NCBI RefSeq assembly: GCF_030412915.1
Contig: NZ_JAUHJR010000002.1
Coordinates: forward strand, 763,238 to 827,237
Direction: 5' to 3'
Source: Nocardioides abyssi
GTDB taxonomy: Bacteria > Actinomycetota > Actinomycetes > Propionibacteriales > Nocardioidaceae
Length of the DNA: 64,000 nt
Notes under the pieces: generated by a model
Databases searched by the model: none
What the model saw: only the letters and a program-made list of their open reading frames with translations
Told to the model about the DNA's origin: nothing
Position numbers and translations under genes: made by a program
In this document: piece after piece, positions 40,182 to 50,051 of the stretch
Numbering within the stretch: the first letter of the stretch is position 1
Layout of the letters: every line of letters begins with the position of its first letter

Positions 40182-41227
40182 GCGGCGACCCTCCTCGCCA
40201 TCAGCCAGACCAGGACCGGGACGCCGATGAGCGCGGTCAGGGCGCCGATCGGCACCTCCTGGCCCTCGACGAGGGACCGCGCGGCGGTGTCGGCCCAGAC
40301 GAGCAGCACGGCACCCGCGACGGCCGAGGCGGGCAGCAGGACGCGGTGCCGCGAGCCGACCAGCGGCCGGACCAGGTGCGGCACGACGAGCCCGACGAAG
40401 CCGATCGCCCCGGCGTACGCGACCGTCGTGGCCGTGACGAGCGCGGTGCCCACCATCAGCACCCAGCGGGTCGCGGTCACGGGGACGCCGAGCGAGCGGG
40501 CCGAGGTCTCCCCGAACGCGAACGCATCGAGCCGCTCGGCGTAGGCCAGGAACCACACCAGGGCGACCACCGCGGCGGCGAGGAGCACCAGCGCGCTGCC
40601 CCACCGCAGGCCCGCGAGCGAGCCCAGCGTCCAGGCGAGCACCCGGCGGGCGGCGTCGCCCTGCCCGTGCATGATCACCACCACCGACGTGTAGGCCCCG
40701 CACAGGTGCGCGACCGCGACGCCGGCCAGGACGGTGCGGTGGGGGCGGAGCGCCCCGCCGCCGGCCGAGGCGACCAGCAGCACGGCGGCGAGCGCGGCGA
40801 GCGCGCCCGCGAAGGCGGCGGCCGGGAGCACGGCGCCGGCGGCGAGACCGCCGACCCCCACGCCCAGCACGATCACGCTGACCGCGCCGACGCCGGCACC
40901 GCTGGAGACGCCCAGCAGGAACGGGTCTGCCAGGTCGTTGCGTGTCAGCGACTGCAGCACGGCGCCGCAGGCCGCGAGCACGGCCCCCACCGCGACCGCG
41001 CCGAGCACCCGGGGCAGGCGCAGCTGCCAGACCAGCTGGTCCTCCAGCAGGGTCACGTCGAGGTCACCCGCGCCGGCGCGGCGTGCCACCACCGCCAGCA
41101 CGCGGGCCACCGGCACGTCGACCGAGCCGACGCCCAGCGCGACCGCGCAGCTGCCGAGCAGGACCGCGAGCGCACCGAGCGCGAGGAGCCCGCGACCGGT
41201 CCGGCCGCGGGCACCCCAGGGGCTCAC
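40178..41227 (-). CDS. btuC: Corrinoid ABC importer permease
   Basis: 349 aa, about 9-10 transmembrane helices. FecCD/BtuC signatures LVWQLRLPRVLGAVAVGAVLAACGAVLQ, LADPFLLGVSSGAGVGA, GAIGFVGLVVPHLVRPLVG and VPIGALTALIGVPVLVWLMARR. GTG start at 41227 overlaps the binding-protein stop (GTGA). The open frame upstream runs antisense-like through the binding protein and is ignored. Confidence 0.88.
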
Positions 41228-42237
41228 CCATCCAGCCCGAGCTCGTCGAGCTGCGCCGCCAGCGCGGCGGCTCCGTCGACCAGCCGCACGCCCGCGGTCG
41301 AGGCGGAGAACGGCACCACCGCGTAGCGCTGCTCGCGGACCGCGGTGAGCCCCTGGAGGACCGGGTCGGACTCGAGGTAGGCCCGCTTGTCCGCGGCCGG
41401 GTCCCACGCGGCGTCGACCAGGACGATGACGTCCGGGTCCGCGGACAGCACGTCCTCCCAGCTCCCCTCGGCCCAGGAGCCGGGCAGGTCGGCGAAGACG
41501 TTGGTCGCGCCCACCGCGTCGAGGACCAGCTGCGGGCCGCCGTCGCCGGCGCCGACGTTCGGCGACTTGGTGCCGCCGTCCCACCACAGGACGTCGAGAC
41601 CCTCGCCGGCCGCCGCGGAGCGCAGGTCGGCGAGCTGCTCTCCCTGCTGGTCCCTCAGCCGCTCGGCCGCCTCCGGGTGGCCCAGGGCGGTCGCGACGTC
41701 CGCGACCTCGTCCCAGACGGCCTCGAACGACGCCCCCGGCCGGTCCTCGGCCTCGGGGCAGCCGAACGGGGAGAGGTAGGCGCCGACGCCGGCGGCGGCC
41801 AGGTCCTCCTGCGTCCCGGCCACGGCCGGCTCGAAGGCGCTCGCGTAGGAGGCGTAGACGAAGTCGGGGCGGGCGGCCAGCAGCTGCTCGTTGGTGGGGT
41901 ACTCCGCCGAGAGGACCGGGACGGCGTCGTACGCCGCCCGCCACTTCCCGGGGACGGCGTCGTCGAGGTAGGCGGTGCCGGCGAGCTGGTCGGCCAGGCC
42001 GAGCGCCAGCACCACCTCGGTGGCGCCCTGGTTGAGGGTCACCACGTCGGTCGGAGGCTCGGCCACGGTGACCTCGTGGCCGCAGCTGGTGACGGTGACG
42101 GGTGGCTCGGCGGACGTGTGCGGGGCGCTCTCGGCCGCCGGTGCCCCGGTGCAGCCGGACAGCAACCCGGAGGTGGAGACGACCGCTGCAAGCAAAGCTG
42201 CGGGCAGGGTCGGACGCAGGACGGGACGACGAATCAT
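41224..42237 (-). CDS. btuF: Corrinoid-binding lipoprotein (BtuF-like)
   Basis: 337 aa. Lipobox LLSGC (Cys at about 29), class III binding-protein fold (VTVTSCGHEVTVAEPPTDVVTLNQGATEVVLALGL, ARPDFVYASYASAFE, DVIVLVDAAWDPAADKRAYLE). An F420-0 importer has been proposed for a similar actinobacterial cassette, but the cobalamin riboswitch directly upstream makes a corrinoid ligand much more likely. First gene of btuFCD; the leader between the aptamer and the ATG is 40 bases. Confidence 0.87.
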   Translation of the reverse strand: MIRRPVLRPTLPAALLAAVVSTSGLLSGCTGAPAAESAPHTSAEPPVTVTSCGHEVTVAEPPTDVVTLNQGATEVVLALGLADQLAGTAYLDDAVPGKWRAAYDAVPVLSAEYPTNEQLLAARPDFVYASYASAFEPAVAGTQEDLAAAGVGAYLSPFGCPEAEDRPGASFEAVWDEVADVATALGHPEAAERLRDQQGEQLADLRSAAAGEGLDVLWWDGGTKSPNVGAGDGGPQLVLDAVGATNVFADLPGSWAEGSWEDVLSADPDVIVLVDAAWDPAADKRAYLESDPVLQGLTAVREQRYAVVPFSASTAGVRLVDGAAALAAQLDELGLDG

Positions 42238-42277
42238 CGGTGGTGCTCTCTTCCAGGAACCCTCGTGGAGGTGAAGC

Positions 42278-42440
42278 GCCGTGGCCGGTCTCCTGGCTCG
42301 CGCATCGACGTCCGACGACCGACCTTCCCAGGCTCGCGCCCAGTGGTCCTGACACCTGCGTGTCAGTGAGGTCGAGGAACTCCGCGCTCACAGTGGCGAG
42401 GGCCGCGCCGGTCTCACACCGGCTTCCCGTGCACCACGGC
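42278..42440 (-). promoter_or_regulatory. Cobalamin riboswitch before btuFCD, overlapping the end of cobK
   Basis: Closing stem GCCGTGG (5' end near 42440) / CCACGGC (3' end at 42278). On the minus strand: GGGAAGCCGGTGTGAGACCGGC, GCCACTGTGAGC, P6 hairpin CTGACAC/GTGTCAG, and B12 box AGCCAGGAGACCGGCC. The first about 50 bases are also cobK coding sequence. Confidence 0.96.
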
Positions 42441-43185
42441 AGCCGGAACTTACCACCGTCCGGGCCTGCCGGAGCACCCAGTCCAGAGCCGGACCCGGCG
42501 CATCGACGACGGGTGTCCCCGGGTCTCGCGCGGGACGGGCGACCACGACGACCGGCACGTCCAGCGTGGCAGCGGCCTGCAGCTTCGGCCAGGTGTGAGA
42601 CCCGCCGGAGTCCTTGGTGACGAGCACGTCCGCGCCGTGCTCGCGCAGGACGGCGAGCTCTCCCTCCACCGTGTACGGCCCGCGGCTGGACAGCAGCCGC
42701 CACGTCCGCGGGAGGTCGATCTCCGGCGGGTCGACGACCCGGGCCAGCACGGCCACCCCGCCGAGGTCGGGGACGAAGCGGGCCAGCTCCTGACGACCGA
42801 CGGTCAGGAACGGCCGGGTGCCCAGCGTCGCCGCACGGGCGGCCGCCTCACCGTGCGTGGCGACGCGGTGCCAGGACGGGTCGGGCTCCCAGCCGGGGCG
42901 CTCCAGTCGCAGGAGCAGCACCGCCTCCGCGGCGCAGGCCGCGACGGCGTTCGCGCTGATGCCGCGCGCGAAGGGGTGCGTAGCGTCGACCACGACGTCG
43001 TACGCCGCCAGGGCGGCCCGCAGCCCGGCGACCCCGCCGAAGCCACCGATGCGCACCGGACCCACCGGCAACCGCGGCCGCGCGACCCGGCCGGCCAGCG
43101 AGGAGGTGACCTCGACACCGGCGTCCACCAGCAGCCGGGCCAGCTCGCGGGCCTCCGCCGTGCCGCCCAGCAGCAGGACCCTCAT
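42388..43185 (-). CDS. cobK: Precorrin-6A reductase
   Basis: 265 aa. NADPH-dependent reduction of precorrin-6A. Motifs: [87 protein letters not shown] and [15 protein letters not shown] 43185 overlaps the cobQ stop (ATGA). The last about 17 residues are encoded by the 5' part of the downstream riboswitch, and its stop TGA is part of the conserved CACTGTGA element. Last gene of the cobN operon. Confidence 0.94.
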   Translation of the reverse strand: MRVLLLGGTAEARELARLLVDAGVEVTSSLAGRVARPRLPVGPVRIGGFGGVAGLRAALAAYDVVVDATHPFARGISANAVAACAAEAVLLLRLERPGWEPDPSWHRVATHGEAAARAATLGTRPFLTVGRQELARFVPDLGGVAVLARVVDPPEIDLPRTWRLLSSRGPYTVEGELAVLREHGADVLVTKDSGGSHTWPKLQAAATLDVPVVVVARPARDPGTPVVDAPGPALDWVLRQARTVVSSGCRGAREAGVRPARPSPL

Positions 43186-44669
43186 CGGCGCAGGCCGAGC
43201 TCGAGGGTCGGCAGGTCTGCCGGCGCGCCGTCGCGCGCGAGGGCGAGCAGCGCGTCGACGTCGAGGTGCTCCTCGACCAGGTCCGCCAGCAGCTCCATCC
43301 GGTGCTCGCGCGCCGCCGGGAAGGACGTGCCCGACGGCGGCAGGCCCAGCGTCGCGGCGAGGTACGCCGCCCGGAACGCGTCGCCCTCCAGCGCGCCGTG
43401 CCACATCGTCCCGGCGACCCGACCGACCCGGACCCCGCCGAGGAACGCCTCGACGCCGTCGGCGGGCGTCACCCGGCCGTGGTGGATCTCGTAGCCGGCC
43501 GCCGGGGCGCCGAGCGCCTCGCCGGAGGGCAGGTGCAGCACCTTGTCGGGGGCGAAGGTCGTGGTCACCGGCAGCAGGCCGAGCCCCGCGACCCGGGTGC
43601 CGGGGGCTCCCTCGACGCCGTGGGGGTCGGCGACCTCCGTGCCGAGCAGCTGGTAGCCGCCGCAGATGCCGAGCAGCGGCCGTCCGGCGCGGACGTGCCG
43701 CACCAGGGCCTCGTCCAGTCCGCGGTCGCGGAGCCAGGCGAGGTCGGCGACGGTCGCGCGGGTGCCGGGCACGACGACCAGGTCGGCGTCGGCGAGGTCC
43801 CTGGGGTCGGAGACGAAGACGACGTCGAGCGCCGGCTCGATGCCCAGCGCGTCGACGTCGGTGTAGTTGCTGATCCGGGGGAGCCGGACCACCGCCACCC
43901 GCGCGCGGGCACTGCCCGCGACCCGGGCCCGCCGCCCCTCCAGGTCGAGCGCGTCCTCGGAGTCGAGCCACAGGTCGGGGTGCCACGGCAGCACGCCGTG
44001 CACCGGTCGCCCGGTCAGCTCCTCCAGCCGGTCCAGGCCCGGGCGCAGCAGCCCGAGGTCGCCGCGGAACTTGTTGACGACGAAGCCGGCGACCAGTGCC
44101 TGGTCGGCCGGCTCCAGCACGGCCACCGTCCCGAGCATCGAGGCGAAGAGCCCGCCTCGGTCGATGTCGCCGACCACGACGACCGGCAGGTCGGCGTGGC
44201 GGGCGAGCCCGAGGTTGACGTAGTCGCTGGCGCGCAGGTTGACCTCCGCCGGGCTGCCAGCGCCCTCGGCGACGACGACGTCGAACCGGCCGGCCAGGTC
44301 GTCGTACGCCGCGTGGGCGGCCGCCGCGAGGTGGCGCCGACCGGTGGCGAAGTCGGTCGCCGCCACCTCGCCGGCGGGCCGGCCCATCAGCACGACGTGG
44401 CTGCGGCGGTCCGACCCCGGCTTCAGCAGCACCGGGTTCATCGCCGGCTCGGGGGTGACCCGTGCCGCCCGGGCCTGCACCCACTGCGCGCGGCCGATCT
44501 CGGCGGGGGCGCCGATGCGGTCGTGGCAGACCATCGAGTTGTTGGACATGTTCTGCGCCTTGTAGGGCGCGACCGACACCCCGCGCCGGGCGAGGGCGCG
44601 GCACAACCCGGTGGTGACGACCGACTTGCCGGCGTCGGAGGTGGTGCCGGCGACGAGCAGCCCGCTCAC
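43182..44669 (-). CDS. cobQ: Cobyric acid synthase
   Basis: 495 aa. Amidates the b, d, e and g side chains using glutamine. N-terminal synthetase: [63 protein letters not shown] and [14 protein letters not shown]-terminal glutaminase: nucleophile Cys in [12 protein letters not shown], and [11 protein letters not shown] start at 44669 overlaps the cobF stop (GTGA). Confidence 0.97.
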   Translation of the reverse strand: MSGLLVAGTTSDAGKSVVTTGLCRALARRGVSVAPYKAQNMSNNSMVCHDRIGAPAEIGRAQWVQARAARVTPEPAMNPVLLKPGSDRRSHVVLMGRPAGEVAATDFATGRRHLAAAAHAAYDDLAGRFDVVVAEGAGSPAEVNLRASDYVNLGLARHADLPVVVVGDIDRGGLFASMLGTVAVLEPADQALVAGFVVNKFRGDLGLLRPGLDRLEELTGRPVHGVLPWHPDLWLDSEDALDLEGRRARVAGSARARVAVVRLPRISNYTDVDALGIEPALDVVFVSDPRDLADADLVVVPGTRATVADLAWLRDRGLDEALVRHVRAGRPLLGICGGYQLLGTEVADPHGVEGAPGTRVAGLGLLPVTTTFAPDKVLHLPSGEALGAPAAGYEIHHGRVTPADGVEAFLGGVRVGRVAGTMWHGALEGDAFRAAYLAATLGLPPSGTSFPAAREHRMELLADLVEEHLDVDALLALARDGAPADLPTLELGLRR

Positions 44670-45400
44670 CGCGGCGCACGCAGCAGGAAGCAGTCCATCA
44701 CCCAGCCGGCCTCCTCGCGTGCGGCGGCGCGGGCGGCGCGCACGGTCCCGACGACCTCGGCGACCCGGCCGGCGACCAGCCGCTCGCCGGTCCCGCCGAG
44801 GTTGGCGCCCCACCAGATCCGCCAGTCGGGCAGGTCGTCGAGCGCGTCGAGGCTCGCGGCGGAGCCGAGCATCACGAGCAGGTTCTGCTGACCGGCGGCG
44901 ACGTCGTCGACCAGCCGCCGGGCGGTGGTCAGGTGCACCGGCTGGCCGACCTCGTGGAGCACGACCCGGTGCCGCGCGGCGAGCACCTGCGGGGCGCTGA
45001 TGCCCGGCACGACGTCCCAGGTCAGGTCGCCGCGCCGTGCGGCCACCTGCTCGAGCACCCGCAGCGTGGAGTCGTAGAGCGACGGGTCGCCCCACACCAG
45101 GTACGTCGCGGTGCCGCCCCGCGCGGCGAGCACCTCGCCCCAGGCGTCCGCGCGCGCGTCGTGCCACGCGGACACCGCGCCGGGGTAGTCCGACGGGTCG
45201 TCGCGGTCGCGCTCGGGATCGACCACCTCGGCGACGTCGAGCCCGTGCGCGGCGGCCACCCGGCGGCGTACCTCCAGCAGCTCGTCGTGCTCGCCCTTGC
45301 GGACCGCGACGACGTAGTCGGAGCCGGCCAGCGCGGCCACGCCCTCGGCGGTCAGGTGCTGCGGCCCCATGCCGAGGCCGACGACGTGCACGTGCGTCAC
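44666..45400 (-). CDS. cobF: Precorrin-6A synthase (deacetylating)
   Basis: 244 aa tetrapyrrole methylase of the CobF type: [79 protein letters not shown] and [23 protein letters not shown], with the C-terminal [20 protein letters not shown]. It methylates C1 and releases the acetyl from C20, and is specific to the aerobic route. GTG start at 45400 overlaps the cobN stop (GTGA). Confidence 0.95.
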   Translation of the reverse strand: MTHVHVVGLGMGPQHLTAEGVAALAGSDYVVAVRKGEHDELLEVRRRVAAAHGLDVAEVVDPERDRDDPSDYPGAVSAWHDARADAWGEVLAARGGTATYLVWGDPSLYDSTLRVLEQVAARRGDLTWDVVPGISAPQVLAARHRVVLHEVGQPVHLTTARRLVDDVAAGQQNLLVMLGSAASLDALDDLPDWRIWWGANLGGTGERLVAGRVAEVVGTVRAARAAAREEAGWVMDCFLLRAPR

Positions 45401-48400
45401 TGCTCGCCGTCCTCCAGGTCGCCCTCGACCTCGAGGTAGACCTTCTGCATCGACGCCAGCGTCTCGGCGTCGGGGTCGGCCCACAGCCCGCGGTCGGCCG
45501 CCTCGTGCAGCCGCTCGACGATGCCGCGCAGCGCCCAGGGGTTGGACCGGCGCAGGAACTCCTGGTTGGTCTCGTCGAGCACGTAGGAGGCAGCGAGCGA
45601 CTCGTACATCCAGTCGTGCACCACGCCGGCGGTCGCGTCGAACCCGAAGAGGTAGTCCACGGTCGCGGCCAGCTCGAACGCCCCTTTGTAGCCGTGCCGC
45701 TGCATCGCCGCGATCCAGCGCGGGTTGACCACGCGGGCCCGGAAGACGCGGTTGGTCTCCTCCTGCAGCGAGCGGGTCCGCACGGCGTCGGGGGAGGTCG
45801 AGTCGCCGACGTAGGCCTTGGGGTCGGTGCCGGTGAGCGCACGCACGGTGGCGACCATCCCGCCGTGGTACTGGAAGTAGTCGTCGGAGTCGGCGATGTC
45901 GTGCTCGCTGGAGTCGACGTTCTTGGCCGCCACCTTGATCCGGCGGTACGCCGTGCGCATGTCGTCCGCGGCCGGTGCGCCGTCGAGGCCGCGGCCGTAG
46001 GCGAAGCCGCCCCAGGCCGTGTAGACCTCCGCGAGGTCGGCGTCGTCGCGCCAGGTGCCCGACTCGACGACCTGCAGGATCCCCGCGCCGTAGGAGCCCG
46101 GCTTGGAGCCGAAGATGCGCGTGGTGGCCCGGCGCTCGTCGCCGTGCTCGGCCAGGTCGGCGCGGGCGTGGGCGCGGACGAAGTTGAGCTCGTCGGGCTC
46201 GTCCAGGTCCGCGACCAGCCGCACCGCGTCGTCGAGCATCGCCACGACGTGCGGGAACGCGTCGCGGAAGAAGCCCGAGATCCGCACCGTCACGTCGATC
46301 CGCGGGCGGCCGAGCTCGGCGAGGTCGATGACCGCCAGCTCGGTGACGCGACGCGACATCTCGTCCCAGACCGGCCGCACGCCGAGCAGGGCCAGCACCT
46401 CGGCCACGTCGTCGCCTGAGGTCCGCATCGCGCTGGTGCCCCACACCGACAGGCCCACCGAGGACGGGTGCTCGCCGGTCTCCTCGACGTAGCGCTGCAC
46501 CAGCGACTCGGCCATCGCCTGACCGGTCTGCCAGGCCAGCCGGGACGGCACCGCGCGCGGGTCGACGGTGTAGAAGTTGCGGCCGGTCGGCAGCACGTTG
46601 ACCAGGCCCCGCAGCGGCGAGCCGGACGGCCCCGCGGCGACGTACCCGCCGTCGAGCGCGTGCAGGAGGGCGTCCATCTCGTCGGTCGTGGCGGCCAGTC
46701 GGGGGACCACCTCGGTGGCAGCGAAGCGCAGCGACGCCCGGACGTCGGCGTCGTCGTGCAGCTCGTCGACGGCGGCAGGGTCCCAGCCGCTGTTCGCGAG
46801 GGCCTCGACCAGTCCCCGGGCGCGTGCCTCGACGGCGTCGACCTCGGCGGTGCTTGAGCCCTCGGCCAGCCCGAGGGCGGTGCGCAGGCCGGGCACGGCG
46901 TGCCCGACGCCGCCCCAGACCTGGGAGGCCCGCAGGATCGCGAGCACCAGGTTCACCAGCGCCTCACCGGTCGGAGGCTGGCCCAGCACGTGCAGGCCGT
47001 CGCGGATCTGGACGTCCTTGATCTCGCACAGCCAGCCGTCGACGTGCAGCAGGAAGTCGTCGAAGTCCTCGTCCTCGGGCCGCTCCTCGAGACCGAGATC
47101 GCGGTGGAGCTCGGCAGCCTTCATCAGCTGCCAGATCTCGCCGCGGATCGCCGGCAGCTTGGCCGGGTCCATCGACGCGATGTTGCCGTGCTCGTCGAGC
47201 AGCTGCTCCAGCCGCGCGATGTCGCCGTAGGACTCCGCCCGCGCCATCGGCGGCACCAGGTGGTCCACGATCGTCGCGTGCGCGCGCCGCTTGGCTTGCG
47301 CGCCCTCGCCGGGGTCGTTGACCAGGAACGGGTAGAGCAACGGCAGGTCACCCAGCACCGCGTCAGTGCCGCACTCCGCGGACAGCGCGGCGTTCTTGCC
47401 CGGCAGCCACTCCAACGAGCCGTGCTTGCCGACGTGGATCACCGCGTGCGCGCCGAAGCCGCCCTCGGCCTCGGGCGCCTCCAGCCAGCGGTACGCCGCG
47501 AGGTAGTGGTGCGTGGGTGCGAGGTCGGGGTCGTGGTAGATCGCGACCGGGTTCTCCCCGAAGCCGCGCGGCGGCTGGATCATCAGCACGACGTTGCCGG
47601 CCACCAGCGTGGCCAGCACGACCTCGCCGTCGTCGTTGACGAACAGGCTGCCCGGCGCCTCGCCCCACGCCTCGGCGATCTCCTCGCGCAGCGCAGCCGG
47701 CAGGTGCGCCGTCCACGCGGCGTACTGCTCGGGCGTCACGCGGACGTGGGCGTCGGTGAGCTGGCCGGAGGTGAGCCACTCCTCGTCCTGGCCGCCCGCG
47801 GCGATGAGGGCGTGGATGAGGGCGTCGCCGGCGACGGTGTCGTCGGCCTCGTCGAGCCCCGGCACGGCCCCGGGCCCGCCGAGGTCGTAGCCGGCGTCGC
47901 GCAGCCGACGCAGCAGCCGGATCGTGCTGACCGGGGTGTCCAGGCCGACGGCGTTGCCGATCCGTGCGTGCTTGGTGGGGTACGCCGAGAGCACCAGCGC
48001 CACCTTCTTCTCCCGGTGGGGCACGTGGCGCAGGCGGGCGTGGTTGACCGCGAGCCCGGCCACCCGGCGGCAGCGCTCGGCGTCGGCGACGTAGCGGGGG
48101 ATGCCATCGGCGTCGACCTCCTTGAAGGAGAACGGGACGGTGATGATCCGGCCGTCGAACTCCGGGATCGCGACCTGGTTCGCGGAGTCCAGCGGTGTCA
48201 CGCCGTCGTCGTTGGCCTCCCACTCCTCCCGGCTGCTGGTCAGGCACAGGCCCTGCAGGACGGGGATGTCGAGGGCGGCGATCCGCTCGACGTCCCACGC
48301 CTCGTCGTCGCCGCCGGCACTCGCGCTCGCCGGCACGCTGCCGCCGGCCGCGAGCACCGTCACGACCAGCGCGTCGAAGGTCGCCAGCACGTCGAAGAGC

Positions 48401-49020
48401 TCGTCCGGTGCGCTGCGCAGGGAGCCCGCGAAGACGGGCACGCCCACCGCGACGCCGGTGGCGTCGACGGCGTCCGCCAGGGCGTGGACGAAGTCGGTGT
48501 TCCCGCTGCTGTGGTGGGCGCGGTAGTAGAGGATCCCGACCCGGGGCAGGGCCGCCTCGGCCCCGCCCGTCGCGGTGGTCGGGCGCGCGTCGAGCCCCCA
48601 GGCCGGCAGCGGCGTGGGTGGCTCGAAGCCCTCGCCGGTGAGGAGCACGGTGTCGGACAGGAACGCGTGGAGCTGGGCGAGGTTCGCCGGCCCGCCCTCG
48701 GCGAGGTACCGGTGGGCCTCGGCTGCCACGCCGATGGGCACCGAGGACAGCTCCATCAGCTCGGCGTTCGGCTGCTGCTCGCCGCCCAGCACGACCATCG
48801 GCACGCCGGTCCCGCGGATGCGCCGGAACCCGCTGCACAGCTCCTGGGGGCCGCCCAGGACGCGGGCGACCACGAGGTCGGCGCCCTCGATCGCGGCGGC
48901 CATGCCCTGGTGGGCCGGCCGGGCCGGGTTGGCCCAGGTGTAGGAGGCGCCCGACGCCTGCGCGGACAGCAGGTCGGTGTCGGACGTCGAGAGCAGACAG
49001 ATGCGTGCAGGGGCGGCCAC
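45397..49020 (-). CDS. cobN: Cobaltochelatase subunit CobN
   Basis: 1207 aa, the large porphyrin-binding subunit that inserts Co2+ into hydrogenobyrinic acid a,c-diamide. Characteristic parts: ICLLSTSDTDLLSAQASGASY near the start, ILYYRAHHSSGNTDFVHALADAV, ALVLSAYPTKHARIGNAVGLDTPVS, HVGKHGSLEWLPGK, VRISGFFRDAFPHVVAMLDDAV and HDWMYESLAASYVLDETNQEFL. GTG 49020 is preferred: it has GGAGGAGG upstream and leaves the riboswitch free. The longer frame from GTG 49074 would start inside the aptamer. It heads the cobN-cobF-cobQ-cobK operon, all joined by 4-base overlaps. Partner ATPase: the BchI-BchD fusion at 31755. Confidence 0.97.
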   Translation of the reverse strand: MAAPARICLLSTSDTDLLSAQASGASYTWANPARPAHQGMAAAIEGADLVVARVLGGPQELCSGFRRIRGTGVPMVVLGGEQQPNAELMELSSVPIGVAAEAHRYLAEGGPANLAQLHAFLSDTVLLTGEGFEPPTPLPAWGLDARPTTATGGAEAALPRVGILYYRAHHSSGNTDFVHALADAVDATGVAVGVPVFAGSLRSAPDELFDVLATFDALVVTVLAAGGSVPASASAGGDDEAWDVERIAALDIPVLQGLCLTSSREEWEANDDGVTPLDSANQVAIPEFDGRIITVPFSFKEVDADGIPRYVADAERCRRVAGLAVNHARLRHVPHREKKVALVLSAYPTKHARIGNAVGLDTPVSTIRLLRRLRDAGYDLGGPGAVPGLDEADDTVAGDALIHALIAAGGQDEEWLTSGQLTDAHVRVTPEQYAAWTAHLPAALREEIAEAWGEAPGSLFVNDDGEVVLATLVAGNVVLMIQPPRGFGENPVAIYHDPDLAPTHHYLAAYRWLEAPEAEGGFGAHAVIHVGKHGSLEWLPGKNAALSAECGTDAVLGDLPLLYPFLVNDPGEGAQAKRRAHATIVDHLVPPMARAESYGDIARLEQLLDEHGNIASMDPAKLPAIRGEIWQLMKAAELHRDLGLEERPEDEDFDDFLLHVDGWLCEIKDVQIRDGLHVLGQPPTGEALVNLVLAILRASQVWGGVGHAVPGLRTALGLAEGSSTAEVDAVEARARGLVEALANSGWDPAAVDELHDDADVRASLRFAATEVVPRLAATTDEMDALLHALDGGYVAAGPSGSPLRGLVNVLPTGRNFYTVDPRAVPSRLAWQTGQAMAESLVQRYVEETGEHPSSVGLSVWGTSAMRTSGDDVAEVLALLGVRPVWDEMSRRVTELAVIDLAELGRPRIDVTVRISGFFRDAFPHVVAMLDDAVRLVADLDEPDELNFVRAHARADLAEHGDERRATTRIFGSKPGSYGAGILQVVESGTWRDDADLAEVYTAWGGFAYGRGLDGAPAADDMRTAYRRIKVAAKNVDSSEHDIADSDDYFQYHGGMVATVRALTGTDPKAYVGDSTSPDAVRTRSLQEETNRVFRARVVNPRWIAAMQRHGYKGAFELAATVDYLFGFDATAGVVHDWMYESLAASYVLDETNQEFLRRSNPWALRGIVERLHEAADRGLWADPDAETLASMQKVYLEVEGDLEDGEQ

Positions 49021-49063
49021 GGCCGGGTCCTCCTCCGGGGTTCTCGCCCCGTCGAACGGTGGG

Positions 49064-49169
49064 ATCAGACCCACGACGAGTGTCTGGCTGGCGACCCGGA
49101 GGTCGCGTCACAGTGGCGGAACCGCCCCGGACTCTCACCGGGTTCCTGCGCAGCGGGCGTCCGCCAGCC
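49064..49169 (-). promoter_or_regulatory. Cobalamin riboswitch before cobN
   Basis: On the minus strand: GGAACCCGGTGAGAGTCCGGGGCGG, CCGCCACTGTGACGCGACC and GGTCGCCAGCCAGACAC. Stem GGCTGGCG / CGCCAGCC (49162-49169 with 49086-49093). It has the shorter form with AGCCAGACAC in place of the full B12 box. Exact 3' end approximate. Confidence 0.92.
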
Positions 49170-49639
49170 TAGGGCAGCCGGTCGCCGGCCGCCCACGTGC
49201 CGGCGAGCTCGAGCAGCGCGTCGCGCTCCGCGCGGTCGACGGCCGGCAGGCCGCGGCTCAGCAGGTCGAGCGCGTCGAGCACGGCGGTCATCGGCTCGTG
49301 GGAGCCGATGACCGTGCCGGCGCCGTGCTGCAGGCACTGGCCCCAGCGGGCGCCGCGGGAGGACCTGGTCAGCACGACCGCGGGGATCCCTGTGTCCGCG
49401 AGCGCGGACACGAGGCTGACGACGTCCTCGAGCTCCCGGTCGAGGTCGACGAGCAGCAGGACGGTCCCGGGGCGGCTCCGCAGGACGGTGGACCGGGAAG
49501 GCAGGGGGTCCGCCGGGGACCGGACGACGCCCTGGACCTCGTAGCCCGCCCGGAGCAGGACGACCTCCCAGCACTGGACCAGCAGGGCCTGACGCCCGAC
49601 GACGACGGTCCGGTCGCGTCCGGGACCTCGCGGTGTCAT
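49169..49639 (-). CDS. Stand-alone receiver-like protein without HTH
   Basis: 156 aa. It aligns along its whole length with the receiver part of the regulator at 25779-26564 (RTVVVGRQALLVQCWEVVLL; AVVLTRSS.GARWGQCLQHGAGTVI; EPMTAVLDALDLLSRGLPAVDRAERDALLELAG) but stops before any DNA-binding domain. A candidate phosphoacceptor Asp remains in LLLVDLD; the acidic pocket (VVGRQ) and the conserved Lys (IGSHEP) are lost. Its stop abuts the cobN riboswitch. Possible decoy partner or decayed regulator; function unknown. Confidence 0.72.
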   Translation of the reverse strand: MTPRGPGRDRTVVVGRQALLVQCWEVVLLRAGYEVQGVVRSPADPLPSRSTVLRSRPGTVLLLVDLDRELEDVVSLVSALADTGIPAVVLTRSSRGARWGQCLQHGAGTVIGSHEPMTAVLDALDLLSRGLPAVDRAERDALLELAGTWAAGDRLP

Positions 49640-50051
49640 CTCGGCGGGCGAGGCCGTCGCCGGTCGGCGACGTGCGGGCAGGGCAGGCCCACGGGCAGGG
49701 GTCGGGTCATCGGTGGGGACTCCACGATCGGTACGACGCGCAGGGAGTCGTCCGCGGGGGAACGGACGACCCTTCCTCGGTCGGGTGCAGAGGCCGGGAA
49801 GGACGCGTGGGTGCAGGGATCGTCAGGTCTACCCCTGCTCGAGGGCCGGATCAATCGCCCTTTCGGGCAGGCGGCACCGGCTGACCGCACTCGCTGGGCG
49901 GTCGGTCCGTGCCCGGTGTGACCGAGCCGACCCCGGGGGAGGGGCCTGGGCAGGAATGTCCGGTGCTGGGACCTGTTGAGAGGGAGTCCCCTCGCGCTGC
50001 CGTGACCCGGCGGGCGCGGAACGACCCCCCGACAGAACAGAAGGACCTCGC
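49640..50051. other. 412-bp non-coding stretch upstream of metQ
   Basis: No supported gene. It holds an inverted repeat at 49747-49770 and a small hairpin GCCC-TTTC-GGGC (about 49857-49868). I looked for SAM-type riboswitch cores and did not find one. It must contain the promoters of the divergent receiver-like gene and of metQNI. Confidence 0.6.
49747..49770. repeat. Inverted repeat upstream of metQNI
   Basis: Perfect 8-bp arms GTCGTCCG (49747-49754) and CGGACGAC (49763-49770) around CGGGGGAA. The same octamer forms another inverted repeat after the operon (52828-52852). Confidence 0.7.

Noticed and set aside
49021-49074. cobN starting at GTG 49074
   Set aside because: That codon lies within the 3' part of the riboswitch and has no ribosome binding site; GTG 49020 has GGAGGAGG upstream and matches the family start.
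46900-49311. 803-residue plus-strand open frame antisense to cobN
   Set aside because: No domain or ribosome binding site; it is a shadow of cobN.
49640-50051. SAM riboswitch before metQNI
   Set aside because: Expected from the gene content, but I found none of the conserved cores; only simple inverted repeats are visible.
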